A stretch of 64,000 bases of DNA. Source: Mycolicibacterium nivoides (GTDB lineage Bacteria > Actinomycetota > Actinomycetes > Mycobacteriales > Mycobacteriaceae). The position numbers and the translations under genes are program-made. The stretch lies in the NCBI RefSeq assembly GCF_003855255.1, contig NZ_CP034072.1, positions 124,001-188,000 on the forward strand, read 5' to 3'. Of this stretch, positions 25,300-35,071 are shown one piece after another. Positions within the stretch are counted from its first letter, which is position 1. Each line of letters starts with the position of its first letter. The notes under the pieces are model-generated. The model was not told where the DNA came from, ran no database searches, and saw only the letters and a program-made list of their open reading frames with translations.

Positions 25300-26204
25300 C
25301 CTACACCGAGCTCGCGTTCCATTCTGCCGGTGAGCGGTGCAGCGCCTGGCATTTCGCCGCGGCAGGTGATGGGCTCACCGGGGCGCCGGGACGTCCGGTG
25401 GTGGTGATGGCACACGGGTTCGGCGGAACCAAGGACTCCGGTCTGCAGCCGTTCGCGGAGCGGTTCAGCGCGGCCGGGCTGGACGTGGTGGCCTTCGACT
25501 ACCGCGGCTTCGGCGCCTCCGATGGGCAACCGCGGCAGAGCGTTTCGGTTGAGCGTCAGATGGCGGACTACGGTGCGGCCATCGCTGCCGCCCAACAACT
25601 CCCTGGGGTGGATCGCAGCCGGGTGGTGCTGTGGGGATCGTCCTTCTCGGGTAGTCACGTCCTTCGGGTGGCCGCGCAGTGCGCTGATGTGGCCGCGGTG
25701 ATCGGGATGACCCCGCTGACGAGTGGGCTGGCCGCCAGTCGCGCGGCCGTGGCACACCGCGACGTCGCATCGGCACTGCGCTGGACACTGGCGGGGGTGA
25801 AGAGCCGGGTGGCCGTGGCGGCGGGCCGGGCGCCGACGTTGATGCCGTTGGCGGCCAAGCCGGGGGAGGCCGGTGCGCTGGCCCTCGACGGTGCATACGA
25901 CAGCTATCACGCCATCGCCGGGCCGACGTGGCGCAACGAGGTCGATTCGGCGATCGGGATGGAGCTGGTGCAGATCCGTACCGGCGCCGCGGCCAAGGCG
26001 CTGAAATGCCCTGTGCTGATCCAGATCGCCGACTTCGACCGGTTCGTGCCGGCCAACTCGGTGATGAAGACGGCCGTACAGGCCAGGGCTCAGGTCCACC
26101 ACTACCCGTGCGATCACTTCGACGTGTGGCCGGGCCATGACTGGTTCGACACCGCCGCCGAGGACCAGGTGAAGTTCCTGGCCCGGACGTTGGGCACGGC
26201 CTGA
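25296..26204 (+). CDS. Alpha/beta hydrolase coupled to the monooxygenase
   Basis: 302 residues; HGFGGTKDSG (oxyanion region, about 46-55), nucleophile Ser in GSSFSGSH near residue 110, and a late Asp (DFDRFVPA) and His (HFDVWPGHDWF). The lid region (140-220) is Ala-rich. Looks like the dienelactone hydrolase/BAAT-type group; an esterase opening the ester or lactone made by the preceding monooxygenase would fit the coupling. Followed by a strong terminator hairpin. Confidence 0.82.
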   Translation: MTYTELAFHSAGERCSAWHFAAAGDGLTGAPGRPVVVMAHGFGGTKDSGLQPFAERFSAAGLDVVAFDYRGFGASDGQPRQSVSVERQMADYGAAIAAAQQLPGVDRSRVVLWGSSFSGSHVLRVAAQCADVAAVIGMTPLTSGLAASRAAVAHRDVASALRWTLAGVKSRVAVAAGRAPTLMPLAAKPGEAGALALDGAYDSYHAIAGPTWRNEVDSAIGMELVQIRTGAAAKALKCPVLIQIADFDRFVPANSVMKTAVQARAQVHHYPCDHFDVWPGHDWFDTAAEDQVKFLARTLGTA

Positions 26205-26213
26205 CTCAATCCG

Positions 26214-26273
26214 GCGAGCAGACACATATGTACCCGACACGCCGACTATTCGGGTACATATGCGTCTGCTCGC
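26214..26273. terminator. GAGCAGAC-type bidirectional terminator, copy 1
   Basis: Arms of 24 bp (26214-26237 and 26250-26273) with a single G-U position and a 12-nt loop, between two convergent genes. The outer ends read GCGAGCAGAC and GTCTGCTCGC as in the copies at 33804 and 58673, while the inner stems differ but stay complementary. This covariation indicates an RNA structure. It resembles the TRIT class of mycobacterial terminators. Confidence 0.82.
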
Positions 26274-26282
26274 GCGGAGTAG

Positions 26283-27773
26283 CTACGGGCGGTACAGCGC
26301 CGCAACGTCTCCCGGCCGCACCTTGAGGGCGGCGTTGCGGGGGAGTGCGTCGACCACCGCCACCGCCACCGGCACATGATGGCTCGGTAGCGCCTCGCGC
26401 ACCAGGTCTTTCAACTCGGCTTCGGTGGGCGTGACGGCATCGCGCCGCAGCTCGACCGCGGCGAACGGAACCGCGCCGAGGCGAGCGTCGGGAACGCCCA
26501 CGACGCAGGCGTCGAGCACGCTGGGATGTGAGATCAGAACCCGCCGAACCGTTTCCGGGAGGATCTTGAAGCCGCCGCGGTTGATCGCGCCGTCGCCGCG
26601 GCCGTGCAGGGTGACGAACCCGTCCTCGTCGATGGAGGCCAGATCGGTGGTGCGCACCCAATCCGGTCCGATGACCTCGACCCGGGCCTCGAGCAATCCG
26701 ATACGGCCCGCCGGAACCTCGGCGGCGGTGTCGGGGTCGACGATGCGGACGCGTACGCCGGGCAGCGTACGCCCGACGCTGTCGGGCTTGTCCGCGCCGT
26801 ACCGGCGGTACAACTCGGGTGTCCAGCTGCACACCGATCCGGCGAATTCGGTTGCCCCGTAGGCCCATAGCAGTGGTATGCCGTAGCGACTCTCGAACTC
26901 CGCCCGCAGTTCCGGCTCCAACGGTCCGGAGCCGCCCGACAGTCCCTCCAGCGACGCCAGATCCTCGGGAGGAACGTCGGCCTGCAGCAGCATCCGGAGG
27001 ATCGCGGGCTGCACGCCCGCCCGGGTGATCCGGTAGGTCTTGATCGCCTGGACCCACTCGGGGACGCTGAACTTCTCCAGCAGCACCATGCGCTTGCCCG
27101 AGCACGGTGCGGCCAGCAGCTGGCAGACGCCGATGCTCCCGAACGGCCAGTAGACCAGCGCGGGTGGAGCGTCGGGACCGACCACTTCGGTGCCCGCACC
27201 GATCGTCATGCTCAGCACGGTGTGGGCGAGCACCTTGGTGGCGACCGGGATTCGCTTGGGTGGGCCGGTGGTGCCGCTGGTCAGGATATGCAGGCCGGAC
27301 TGTTCCAGGGCGCGGTCGTGTCGGCTGCCGGGTTGTCGCGCCGCGATCACGCCGACCCCGAGCCGCTCACCGGACAACGAGATACCGGCCGATCCGGCCG
27401 CGCGCACCGCGCCGTTGAGTTCCGGTGTCCAGTCGTCGATATCGGCGAGGATCGCCGGCAGCCCCAGGCTTTCGGTGTCGCGCGCGATCGCGGTGGCGGA
27501 CTGGTACGAGTAGATCATCACCACCGGGCGGCGCGACGCGACGAACCCGAGGATGACCGCGGCGTGGGCCACCCGGTTGCGCACGACGATGCCGACCGGC
27601 TCGTCGGGCTCAACGCCAGCTTCGCGCAGCGCGACCGAGACCTGCTCGATGAACTGTGTGATCTCGTTGCCCGAATACCATTTTCGGGCGAACTCGATGA
27701 ACGGCCGGTCACCGTAGGCCCCCAGCCCGGTGGCCAGGCCGTCGGCGAAGTCCGTGGATACTGGGCTGGACAT
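26283..27773 (-). CDS. Acyl-CoA synthetase (AMP-forming)
   Basis: 496 residues of the ANL superfamily: it activates a carboxylic acid with ATP and CoA. AMP-binding loop TSGTTGPPKRIPV near 170, YGATEFAGS near 310, and the C-terminal GRGDGAINRGGFKI with the late Lys in NAALKVRPG. Resembles the synthetase at 39222 (same PPKR loop, WTPELYRRYG-like segment) more than the others. Last gene of the leftward dehydrogenase-SDR-synthetase operon, 6 bp after the SDR stop. Substrate not evident. Confidence 0.88.
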   Translation of the reverse strand: MSSPVSTDFADGLATGLGAYGDRPFIEFARKWYSGNEITQFIEQVSVALREAGVEPDEPVGIVVRNRVAHAAVILGFVASRRPVVMIYSYQSATAIARDTESLGLPAILADIDDWTPELNGAVRAAGSAGISLSGERLGVGVIAARQPGSRHDRALEQSGLHILTSGTTGPPKRIPVATKVLAHTVLSMTIGAGTEVVGPDAPPALVYWPFGSIGVCQLLAAPCSGKRMVLLEKFSVPEWVQAIKTYRITRAGVQPAILRMLLQADVPPEDLASLEGLSGGSGPLEPELRAEFESRYGIPLLWAYGATEFAGSVCSWTPELYRRYGADKPDSVGRTLPGVRVRIVDPDTAAEVPAGRIGLLEARVEVIGPDWVRTTDLASIDEDGFVTLHGRGDGAINRGGFKILPETVRRVLISHPSVLDACVVGVPDARLGAVPFAAVELRRDAVTPTEAELKDLVREALPSHHVPVAVAVVDALPRNAALKVRPGDVAALYRP

Positions 27774-27779
27774 GCCGGC

Positions 27780-28601
27780 CTAGAACTGGGTGGAGCCCAG
27801 ATCGACGGCCACCCGGCTGGCGGTGACATACCGTGATTCGTCGCTCGCCAGCCAGATCGCGGCATCAGCGATGTCTTCGGGTTCGGCGATGTAATCGGGC
27901 AGGAACGGCGTCACCATCTGCATGAGACCGGGGTTGGTGTCGTTGGCCCGGTTGAGCGCGGCCAGCATGTCGCCGGTGCCCATCGGGGTGTTGACCGCAC
28001 CCGGATGCAGGCTGTTCACCCGGATCTTGTGCTTGCCCAACTCGGCGGCGAAGGCCCGGGCCATGCCGGCGACGGCGTGCTTGCTGGCGGTGTAGTGCAC
28101 CATGAACGGCTGCATCTTGATGCCGGCGGCCGAGCTGATCAGGATGATCGACCCGCCGCGGCCGCCGTCGATGATGTGCTGGGCACCGGCCATGACGGTG
28201 TTCCAGGTTCCTGTGACGTTGATGTCCATGACGTCGCGGAACGACTCGGGGGTGGTCTCGTTCCAGGGTTCGGGAACGGTGATGCCCGCATTGGCCACGA
28301 TGATGTCGAGCCTGCCGAACTCGGCGACGCCCTTGCCGACGATTTCCCGCAGCGCGTCGTGGTCGCGGGTGTCGGCGGCGGTGGCGATGATGCGCTTGCC
28401 GGTGGCCTCGACGAGGCGCACGGTTTCGGTCAGATCCTCGGGGGTGGCCGAGTCGTAGGGCACGCTCGGGGGCAGCGGACCGGCGATGTCGACGGCGATG
28501 ATGTCGGCGCCCTCTTTGGCCATCCGGACCGCGTGCGCGCGGCCCTGCCCACGGGCAGCTCCGGTGATGAAGGCGACCTTTCCGGCGAGCCGCTCGGTCA
28601 T
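27780..28601 (-). CDS. Mycofactocin-coupled short-chain dehydrogenase
   Basis: 273 residues. SDR fold with TGAARGQGRAHA at 14-25, a long insertion after the first strands (VDIAGPLPPSVPYDSATPED), NAG motif VANAGIT and catalytic Ser-Tyr-Lys (LISSAAG, YTASK). The GQGRAHA signature and insertion mark the family whose NAD is held tightly and recycled by mycofactocin (carveol dehydrogenase type), which act on alcohols in mycobacteria. It suggests that an alcohol or ketone of the island's substrate is interconverted. The mft genes are elsewhere. Confidence 0.88.
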   Translation of the reverse strand: MTERLAGKVAFITGAARGQGRAHAVRMAKEGADIIAVDIAGPLPPSVPYDSATPEDLTETVRLVEATGKRIIATAADTRDHDALREIVGKGVAEFGRLDIIVANAGITVPEPWNETTPESFRDVMDINVTGTWNTVMAGAQHIIDGGRGGSIILISSAAGIKMQPFMVHYTASKHAVAGMARAFAAELGKHKIRVNSLHPGAVNTPMGTGDMLAALNRANDTNPGLMQMVTPFLPDYIAEPEDIADAAIWLASDESRYVTASRVAVDLGSTQF

Positions 28602-28640
28602 GGATTCTCCTTGGTCGGTCTGTTGATTCGGTGGGTGGAT

Positions 28641-29858
28641 TCAGTGCTGGCGCTGGGCGGCCTTGACCAGCCCGCCGCCGATGATGAGTCGCTGGATCTC
28701 GCTGGTCCCCTCGTAGAGGCGCAGCAGCCGGACCTCGCGGTAGATGCGTTCGACCGGGACCTCGCGCATGTAGCCGGTGCCGCCATGGATCTGAACCGCG
28801 AGATCGGCTACGTTGCCTGCCATTTCGGTGCAGAACAGTTTGGCCGCCGAGGGGGCGATGCGGCGATCCTCGCCGGACACCCACTTGGCCGCGGCGTCGC
28901 GGACCAAAGCCCGGCCGGCCATCACCCCGGTCTGCTGGTCGGCGATCATCGCCTGCACCAACTGGAAGCTGCCGATCGGTTGGCCGCCCTGGGTCGCCGC
29001 GGCGGCGTAGGCGACTGATTCATCGAGCGCGCGTTGAGCGGATCCCACGGCGAGTGCCGCGATGTGGACCCGGCCGCGCGCCAGGGAGGTCATGGCGGCG
29101 CGGTAGCCGACGTCCTCACTGCCGCCGACGAGTGCACTGTTCGGCACCCGCACATCGGTGAAGTTGACGTCAGCGGTCCAGGCGCCCTCCTGACCCATCT
29201 TGGCGTCCTTGGCGCCCACTTCGACACCGGCGGCGTCGGCGGGCACGAGGAACACGGCGATGCCGGGGCCGTCGGCATCGGCGGGACGGGTGCGGGCGAA
29301 CACGACGAACAGGTTCGCGGTCGGTGCGTTCGTGATGAACCGCTTCTGGCCGTTGATCACCCAGTCGTCCCCGGTGTCGATTCCCCGGTCGGTGCGCTCC
29401 TGCCCGCCGATGCGAACGGCCTTGGTGCGCAGGCCCGCCGGGTTGGATCCGGCGCCGGGCTCGGTCAGGGCGAACGAGGCGACGACGTCGCCGGAGGCGA
29501 TGCCCTCCAGCCACCGGGTTTTCTGCTCGTCGGTACCGAACCCCACCAGCACCTGCCCGGCGATGCCGTTGTTGGTGCCGAACATCGACCGCAGGGCCAG
29601 CGAGGTGTAGCCGAATTCCATTGCCAGTTCGACATCTTGGGCCAGGTTGAGCCCGAGGCCACCCCACTGCTGGGGGATCGCGTAACCGAACAACCCCATG
29701 TTCTTGGCCTGCTCGCGCAGATCGTCGGGCACCTGATCGGTGGCCAGGATCTCGTTCTCGCGGGGCACCACGGCGGAGCGGATGAAGCTGCGGGTCTGCG
29801 CCAGGATCTCCTGGAAGTCCTCGTCGCTGACTTCGGCAGTGGCCGCGGTGGTGGTCAC
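28641..29858 (-). CDS. Acyl-CoA dehydrogenase
   Basis: 405 residues from the GTG at 29858, which has GGAG 8 bp ahead; the frame is open to an ATG at 29909 but that extension (His/Arg-rich) is unlikely to be translated. Motifs FALTEPGAGSNPAG (FAD loop), GQKRFITNA, and the catalytic C-terminal LYEGTSEIQRLI with the base Glu present, as in medium/short-chain dehydrogenases. First gene of the leftward operon and divergent from the SDR-thiolase operon. Confidence 0.9.
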   Translation of the reverse strand: MTTTAATAEVSDEDFQEILAQTRSFIRSAVVPRENEILATDQVPDDLREQAKNMGLFGYAIPQQWGGLGLNLAQDVELAMEFGYTSLALRSMFGTNNGIAGQVLVGFGTDEQKTRWLEGIASGDVVASFALTEPGAGSNPAGLRTKAVRIGGQERTDRGIDTGDDWVINGQKRFITNAPTANLFVVFARTRPADADGPGIAVFLVPADAAGVEVGAKDAKMGQEGAWTADVNFTDVRVPNSALVGGSEDVGYRAAMTSLARGRVHIAALAVGSAQRALDESVAYAAAATQGGQPIGSFQLVQAMIADQQTGVMAGRALVRDAAAKWVSGEDRRIAPSAAKLFCTEMAGNVADLAVQIHGGTGYMREVPVERIYREVRLLRLYEGTSEIQRLIIGGGLVKAAQRQH

Positions 29859-29900
29859 AGGGGAGCTCCATTTCGTCGCGCGAGATCCGCGGGGGTGATG

Positions 29901-29940
29901 AATCTCCAATATCGTATATGAAATATGATCTGGCTCAGAC
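29901..29940. promoter_or_regulatory. AT-rich divergent promoter with ATATGA repeats
   Basis: Between two divergent beta-oxidation operons lies an AT-rich patch with two direct copies of ATATGA (29916-29921, 29923-29928) and CGTATATG. Such A+T content is rare here and it gives -10-like hexamers on both strands. No operator is convincingly palindromic. Confidence 0.4.
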
Positions 29941-29972
29941 AGAGCCCCCGGGATCGAAAGTTAGGTGATCAG

Positions 29973-30713
29973 GTGTCGTTGCTGACCGGTCAGACTGCAG
30001 TGGTGACAGGCGGTGCCCAGGGTCTGGGCCTGGCCATCGCGAGACGTTTCATCGATGAGGGCGCCCGGGTGGTGCTCGGCGACGTCAACCTGGAAGCCAC
30101 CGAGGCGGCCGCCCAGGAACTCGGCGGGCCCGAGGTGGCGACCGCGGTGCGTTGTGATGTGACCTCGTCCGCCGAGGTCGAGGCCCTCGTGCAGGCCGCG
30201 GTCGAGCGGTTCGGCGGCCTGGACATCATGGTCAACAACGCGGGCATCACGCGTGACGCCACGCTGCGCAAGATGACCGAGGAGCAGTTCGACCAGGTCA
30301 TCGCGGTGCACCTGAAGGGCACCTGGAACGGCACCAAGTCGGCCGCGGCGATCATGCGGGAGAACCAGCGCGGCGCGATCGTGAACATGTCCTCGATCTC
30401 GGGCAAGGTCGGCCTGGTCGGCCAGACCAACTATTCGGCGGCCAAGGCCGGCATCGTCGGCATGACCAAGGCGTCGGCCAAGGAGCTCGCGCACCTCGGT
30501 GTGCGCGTCAACGCCATCCAGCCGGGGCTGATCCGCTCGGCGATGACCGAGGCCATGCCGCAACGGATTTGGGATCAGAAGCTCGCCGAGATCCCGATGG
30601 GCCGCGCCGGCGAACCCGACGAGGTGGCCAAGGTCGCGCTTTTCCTGGCCAGCGACCTGTCGTCGTACATGACCGGCACCGTGCTCGAGGTGACCGGCGG
30701 TCGGCACGTATGA
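29973..30713 (+). CDS. FabG-type short-chain dehydrogenase
   Basis: 246 residues from the GTG at 29973 (homologues begin at [13 protein letters not shown]; the upstream ATG at 29925 adds 16 unrelated residues). [18 protein letters not shown], and Ser-Tyr-Lys (MSSISGK, YSAAK) match 3-oxoacyl-ACP/3-hydroxyacyl-CoA dehydrogenases. In an operon with a thiolase and an acyl-CoA dehydrogenase it most likely oxidises a 3-hydroxyacyl-CoA. The stop overlaps the thiolase ATG. Confidence 0.9.
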   Translation: MSLLTGQTAVVTGGAQGLGLAIARRFIDEGARVVLGDVNLEATEAAAQELGGPEVATAVRCDVTSSAEVEALVQAAVERFGGLDIMVNNAGITRDATLRKMTEEQFDQVIAVHLKGTWNGTKSAAAIMRENQRGAIVNMSSISGKVGLVGQTNYSAAKAGIVGMTKASAKELAHLGVRVNAIQPGLIRSAMTEAMPQRIWDQKLAEIPMGRAGEPDEVAKVALFLASDLSSYMTGTVLEVTGGRHV

Positions 30714-31930
30714 CTACCCGCGAGGCGGTCATCTGCGAACCGGTCCGCACCCCGATCGGCCGCTATGGCGGCATGTTTGCGTCGCTGACGGCCGTCGAAC
30801 TCGGTGTCGTCGCTCTCAAGGGCCTGTTGGAGCGCACGGGTGTGGCACCGGAGCAGGTGCAGGACATGATTCTGGGGCACTGCTATCCCAACAGTGAGGC
30901 CCCGGCCATCGGCCGCGTGGTGGCGCTCGACGCCGGACTGCCGGTGACCGTTCCCGGCATGCAGGTCGACCGCCGATGCGGTTCCGGGCTGCAGGCCGTG
31001 ATCCAGGCTTGCCTGCAGGTGCGCAGTGGCGACAACGATCTGGTTGTGGCCGGCGGTGCCGAGAGCATGAGCAACGTCGCGTTCTACTCGACCGACATGC
31101 GTTGGGGTGGAGCCCGAAGCGGTGTACAGATTCACGACGGACTCGCGCGGGGACGCACGACTGCCGGCGGGCAGTTCTATCCCGTGCCGGGCGGAATGCT
31201 GGAGACCGCCGAGAACCTGCGCCGCGAGTACGGCATCACCCGCGCCGAGCAGGACGAACTTGCGGTGCGCTCGCATCGAAACGCCGTGGCGGCCCAGGAG
31301 TCCGGGGTTCTGGCCGAGGAGATCATTCCCGTGACGGTCCGCTCCCGCAAAGGTGAGACCACGGTCGACACCGACGAGCACCCGCGTGCCGACACCACGG
31401 TCGAAGCCCTGGCCCAGTTGAAACCTGTTCTGGTCAAGCAGGACCCGGAATCCACCGTGACCGCGGGCAACTCCAGCGGTCAGAACGATGCCGCGTCCAT
31501 GTGCATCGTCACCACCGGCGAGAAGGCCGCCGAGCTGGGCCTGCGGCCGCTGGTGCGGATGGTGTCGTGGGGTTCGGCGGGTGTCGCCCCCAACGTCATG
31601 GGCATCGGCCCGGTTCCGGCTACCGAGGTGGCCCTGGCCAAGGCCGACCTGCAGCTCAGCGACATCGACCTGATCGAGCTCAACGAGGCGTTCGCCGCGC
31701 AGGCGCTGGCGGTGACGAAGGAGTGGAAGTTCGGCGAGGCCGACTTCGAGCGCACCAATGTCCGGGGATCCGGTATCTCGCTGGGGCATCCGGTCGGGGC
31801 GACCGGCGGGCGGATGCTGGCCACGCTGGCGCGGGAACTCGATCGGCGTCAGGCCCGCTACGGACTGGAGACCATGTGCATCGGCGGCGGCCAGGGGCTG
31901 GCGGCTGTGTTCGAAAGGGTGACCCCATGA
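30710..31930 (+). CDS. Thiolase (acetyl-CoA acyltransferase)
   Basis: 406 residues. Catalytic Cys90 in DRRCGSGLQ, His in LGHPVGATG and second Cys in CIGGGQG: all three are present, so a functional thiolase cleaving a 3-ketoacyl-CoA. The start ATG overlaps the SDR stop and its stop overlaps the dehydrogenase start, both as ATGA. With SDR, dehydrogenase and GntR it forms a compact beta-oxidation operon. Confidence 0.93.
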   Translation: MTTREAVICEPVRTPIGRYGGMFASLTAVELGVVALKGLLERTGVAPEQVQDMILGHCYPNSEAPAIGRVVALDAGLPVTVPGMQVDRRCGSGLQAVIQACLQVRSGDNDLVVAGGAESMSNVAFYSTDMRWGGARSGVQIHDGLARGRTTAGGQFYPVPGGMLETAENLRREYGITRAEQDELAVRSHRNAVAAQESGVLAEEIIPVTVRSRKGETTVDTDEHPRADTTVEALAQLKPVLVKQDPESTVTAGNSSGQNDAASMCIVTTGEKAAELGLRPLVRMVSWGSAGVAPNVMGIGPVPATEVALAKADLQLSDIDLIELNEAFAAQALAVTKEWKFGEADFERTNVRGSGISLGHPVGATGGRMLATLARELDRRQARYGLETMCIGGGQGLAAVFERVTP

Positions 31931-33120
31931 CCAGACTCGCGCAAACCTTGGGGCTCACGGAGTTCCAGACCGAGATCGTCTCGACGGTAAGGCAATTCGT
32001 AGACAAGGAGGTCATTCCGACCGCCCAGGAGCTGGAACACTCCGACACCTACCCGCAGGCCATCGTCGACCAGATGAAGGACATGGGCCTGTTCGGGCTC
32101 ATGATCCCCGAGGAGTACGGCGGGCTCGGCGAGTCGCTGCTCACCTACGCCCTGTGCGTCGAGGAGCTGGCCCGCGGCTGGATGAGCGTGTCCGGGGTGA
32201 TCAACACCCACTTCATCGTCGCGTACATGATCCGCCAGCACGGTACCGACGCCCAGAAGCAGAAGTTCCTGCCGCGCATGGCGACTGGTGAGACGCGAGG
32301 AGCGTTCTCGATGTCCGAGCCCGAGCTGGGCTCCGATGTGGCCGCGATCCGCACCCGCGCCAAGAAGAACGACGACGGCACGTACACGATCGACGGCCAG
32401 AAGATGTGGCTGACCAACGGCGGCAGTTCGACCCTGGTTGCCGCGCTGGTGCGCACCGATGAGGGCGCCGACAAGCCCCACCGCAACCTGACAGCGTTCC
32501 TGGTCGAAAAGCCCACCGGCTTCGGCGAAGTCGTTCCCGGTCTGACCATTCCGGGCAAGCTCGACAAGCTGGGCTACAAGGGCATCGACACCACCGAGTT
32601 GATCTTCGACGGCTACCGCGCGGGCGCCGACGACGTCCTCGGCGGTGTCACAGGGCAGGGCTTCTTCCAGATGATGGACGGGGTCGAGGTCGGTCGCGTG
32701 AACGTCTCGGCCCGGGCTTGCGGTGTGGGAGTCCGCGCCTTCGAGCTGGCGGTTCGTTATGCCCAGCAGCGGGAGACGTTCGGCAAGCCGATCGCCGAGC
32801 ATCAGGCCGTGGCCTTCCAATTGGCCGAGATGGCAACGAAGGTCGAGGCCGCCCACCTGATGATGGTCAATGCCGCCCGGCTCAAGGACTCCGGCGAGCG
32901 CAACGACGTGGCCGCCGGCATGGCCAAGTATCTGGCCAGCGAGTTCTGTTCGGAGGTCACCCAGCAGAGCTTCCGGATTCACGGCGGCTACGGCTATTCC
33001 AAGGAGTACGAGATCGAGCGGCTGATGCGCGATGCACCGTTCCTGCTGATCGGTGAGGGCACCAGCGAGATCCAGAAGAACATCATCAGCAAGCGACTGC
33101 TGTCCGACTATCGGGTCTGA
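31927..33120 (+). CDS. Acyl-CoA dehydrogenase
   Basis: 397 residues, homotetramer-type: FSMSEPELGSDVA, GQKMWLTNGG, and IGEGTSEIQKN with the catalytic Glu in the usual place. HGGYGYSKEYEIERLMRD is typical of short/branched-chain dehydrogenases. Third gene of the operon, coupled to the thiolase and 3 bp ahead of the GntR gene. The acyl group is not predictable. Confidence 0.92.
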   Translation: MTRLAQTLGLTEFQTEIVSTVRQFVDKEVIPTAQELEHSDTYPQAIVDQMKDMGLFGLMIPEEYGGLGESLLTYALCVEELARGWMSVSGVINTHFIVAYMIRQHGTDAQKQKFLPRMATGETRGAFSMSEPELGSDVAAIRTRAKKNDDGTYTIDGQKMWLTNGGSSTLVAALVRTDEGADKPHRNLTAFLVEKPTGFGEVVPGLTIPGKLDKLGYKGIDTTELIFDGYRAGADDVLGGVTGQGFFQMMDGVEVGRVNVSARACGVGVRAFELAVRYAQQRETFGKPIAEHQAVAFQLAEMATKVEAAHLMMVNAARLKDSGERNDVAAGMAKYLASEFCSEVTQQSFRIHGGYGYSKEYEIERLMRDAPFLLIGEGTSEIQKNIISKRLLSDYRV

Positions 33121-33123
33121 ACC

Positions 33124-33792
33124 GTGTCCATACCCGATTTCGCTTCTCGGCCACAGCTGGCCGAAGATGTGGCGCGACTGATCCGGCGCCGGATCTTCGA
33201 CGGCACCTATCCGGCAGGCAATTACATCCGGCTCGAGCAACTGGCGGCCGAGCTGGGGATCAGCGTGACGCCGGTGCGCGAGGCGTTGTTCGGCCTGCGC
33301 ACCGAGGGGCTGCTGACCCAGCAGCCCCGGCGCGGGTTCCTGGTGCTGCCGGTCACGCGGCGCGACATCGACGACGTGGCGGGCGTGCAGGCGCACATCG
33401 GCGGGCAGCTGGCGTCCCGGGCGGCCGGCCAGATCACGGACGGTCAACTCGGTGAGCTCGCCCGGATCCAGCGGGAGCTGGAGGACGCCTATGCGCAGGA
33501 CGATCATGAGGCGGCGGTACGGCTCAACCATGCGTTCCACCGCGGCGTCAACCGGGCGGCCGAATCGCCGAAGCTGGCCCAGCTGATGTCCCAGATCACC
33601 CGGTACGCACTGGAATCGGTGTACCCGACGGTGGAGGGCTGGCCCGAGCAATCCACCCACGACCACCGCCGGATCCTGGCCGCGCTCAAGGCGCGCGACG
33701 GGGATGCGGCCCGCGACGCCATGGCCGAGCATCTGTGTGCCGCGTCCAAACCGCTGACCGAGCACCTCGACCGGCTGGGTGTGTTGGAGTAG
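33124..33792 (+). CDS. GntR/FadR-family regulator
   Basis: 222 residues: winged helix at about 15-75 (FDGTYPAGNYIRLEQLAAELG, then ISVTPVREAL) and a helical FCD domain. Encoded last in the SDR-thiolase-dehydrogenase operon, which it probably regulates, with an acid or acyl-CoA as effector (FCD families). GTG start 3 bp after the previous stop. A terminator hairpin follows 11 bp later. Confidence 0.9.
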   Translation: MSIPDFASRPQLAEDVARLIRRRIFDGTYPAGNYIRLEQLAAELGISVTPVREALFGLRTEGLLTQQPRRGFLVLPVTRRDIDDVAGVQAHIGGQLASRAAGQITDGQLGELARIQRELEDAYAQDDHEAAVRLNHAFHRGVNRAAESPKLAQLMSQITRYALESVYPTVEGWPEQSTHDHRRILAALKARDGDAARDAMAEHLCAASKPLTEHLDRLGVLE

Positions 33793-33803
33793 CCAGTTGA
33801 CCC

Positions 33804-33863
33804 GCGAGCAGACACAAAGCTGCCCATTTGGGCATGTAAATGGGCAGTTTTGTGTCTGCTCGC
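33804..33863. terminator. GAGCAGAC-type terminator, copy 2
   Basis: Arms of 26 bp (33804-33829 and 33838-33863) with one G-U pair and an 8-nt loop GGGCATGT. The outer GCGAGCAGACACA is shared with copy 1; the inner stem (GCTGCCCATTT) is unrelated yet still pairs. It separates the GntR gene from the CaiB gene, whose start is 20 bp beyond, so CaiB needs its own promoter or read-through. Confidence 0.82.
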
Positions 33864-33882
33864 CGAGAGAAGTGGGTGGGTA

Positions 33883-35070
33883 ATGCCAGGTGTCCTCGAC
33901 GGGATACGGGTGCTCGATTACGGCCGGTTCATCGCGGCCCCCTGGTGCAGCGCGATCCTGGCAGACATGGGCGCGGACGTGCTGCGGGTGGAGAAACGCG
34001 AAGGCGGGGAAGACCGTTGGGTGCAGGCCGTCACCGAGGGCGGTGAGGGCGGCACCTTCCTGCAGTGCAACCGCAACAAGCGCTCGCTGACGCTGGACTC
34101 CACCACCGCCGAGGGCGCGGAGATCACCCGCAGGCTGGTGGCGCAGGCCGACATCGTGATCGCCAACATGCCCGCGGCCGGGATGCGGGCCAGCGGGCTG
34201 GATTACGAGACACTCAAGGCGGTCAAGCCCGACATCATCCTGGCCAGTGCAACGGCCTACGGCGAGGGCGGTCCGTACAGCGAGAAGATCGGCTTCGACG
34301 GCGCCGGACAGGTGATGTCCGGGGCGGTCTACCGGCAGGGGCTGCCGGACCAACCGATCCGAACGGTGGTGCCGTACGCGGATTTCGGGACCGCGCTCAC
34401 GCTCGCGATCGGCGTCATGATGGCGCTGTATCACCGCGACAAGACCGGGGAGGGACAGCACGTCGAGGGTGCCCTGCTGCCCACCGCGCTGATGTTGTCG
34501 AACGCCTTCCTGATCGAGCGTGAACTGCTGCAGGTCGACAAGCCGCGGATGGGCAACAAAGGTGCGTCGGTCGCGCCGTGCGATCTCTATCGCACCGCCG
34601 ACGACCAGTGGGTCCTGCTGCAGGTTGCCGGACAGCCGATGTTCAAACGCTGGTGCCGGCTGGTGGGTCGCGAAGAACTGTTCGACGATCCACGTTTCGC
34701 CAACGACGACGTCCGCTGGGCCAATGGCGACATCCTCAACGACATCATGGCCGAATGGTGTGCAGACAAGACCAAGGCTGAACTGCTGGAGCTGTTGGAT
34801 AAGGCGAAAATGCCTGCCGCTCCGCTGCATTCCACGCAGGATGTGCTCGACGACCCGCATGTGCAGGCCATGGGCTACCTGCGGCGCGTCCCGTTCCCAG
34901 GTGCGTCGCGCGATGTGCCGATCATCGAGACGCCGTTCCGGATGTCGGCGACGCCGGGAACGATCCGCCGACGGGCTCCGCTGTTGGGTGAGCACACCGA
35001 CGAGGTGCTCGCCGAGATCGGTTATGACGCCGGGCAGATCGCCCAAATGCGGACGAACCAGATCGTGTGA
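33883..35070 (+). CDS. CaiB/BaiF-type (class III) CoA-transferase
   Basis: 395 residues from the ATG at 33883. It moves CoA from a donor acyl-CoA to an acid without ATP. Family features: VLDYGRFIAAPWCSAILADMGA at the start, ADFGTALTLAIGVMMALYHR with the likely catalytic Asp, and GEGQHVEGALL. Convergent with the LLM gene, 1 bp apart. An alternative entry or CoA-recycling step for the island's acids is likely. Confidence 0.9.
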   Translation: MPGVLDGIRVLDYGRFIAAPWCSAILADMGADVLRVEKREGGEDRWVQAVTEGGEGGTFLQCNRNKRSLTLDSTTAEGAEITRRLVAQADIVIANMPAAGMRASGLDYETLKAVKPDIILASATAYGEGGPYSEKIGFDGAGQVMSGAVYRQGLPDQPIRTVVPYADFGTALTLAIGVMMALYHRDKTGEGQHVEGALLPTALMLSNAFLIERELLQVDKPRMGNKGASVAPCDLYRTADDQWVLLQVAGQPMFKRWCRLVGREELFDDPRFANDDVRWANGDILNDIMAEWCADKTKAELLELLDKAKMPAAPLHSTQDVLDDPHVQAMGYLRRVPFPGASRDVPIIETPFRMSATPGTIRRRAPLLGEHTDEVLAEIGYDAGQIAQMRTNQIV

Positions 35071-35071
35071 A

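Noticed and set aside
26214-26273. Reading the GAGCAGAC hairpins as miniature transposable elements
   Set aside because: No target-site duplications are seen, the inner sequences differ completely between copies while pairing is kept, and all lie at gene ends. A terminator family explains this better.
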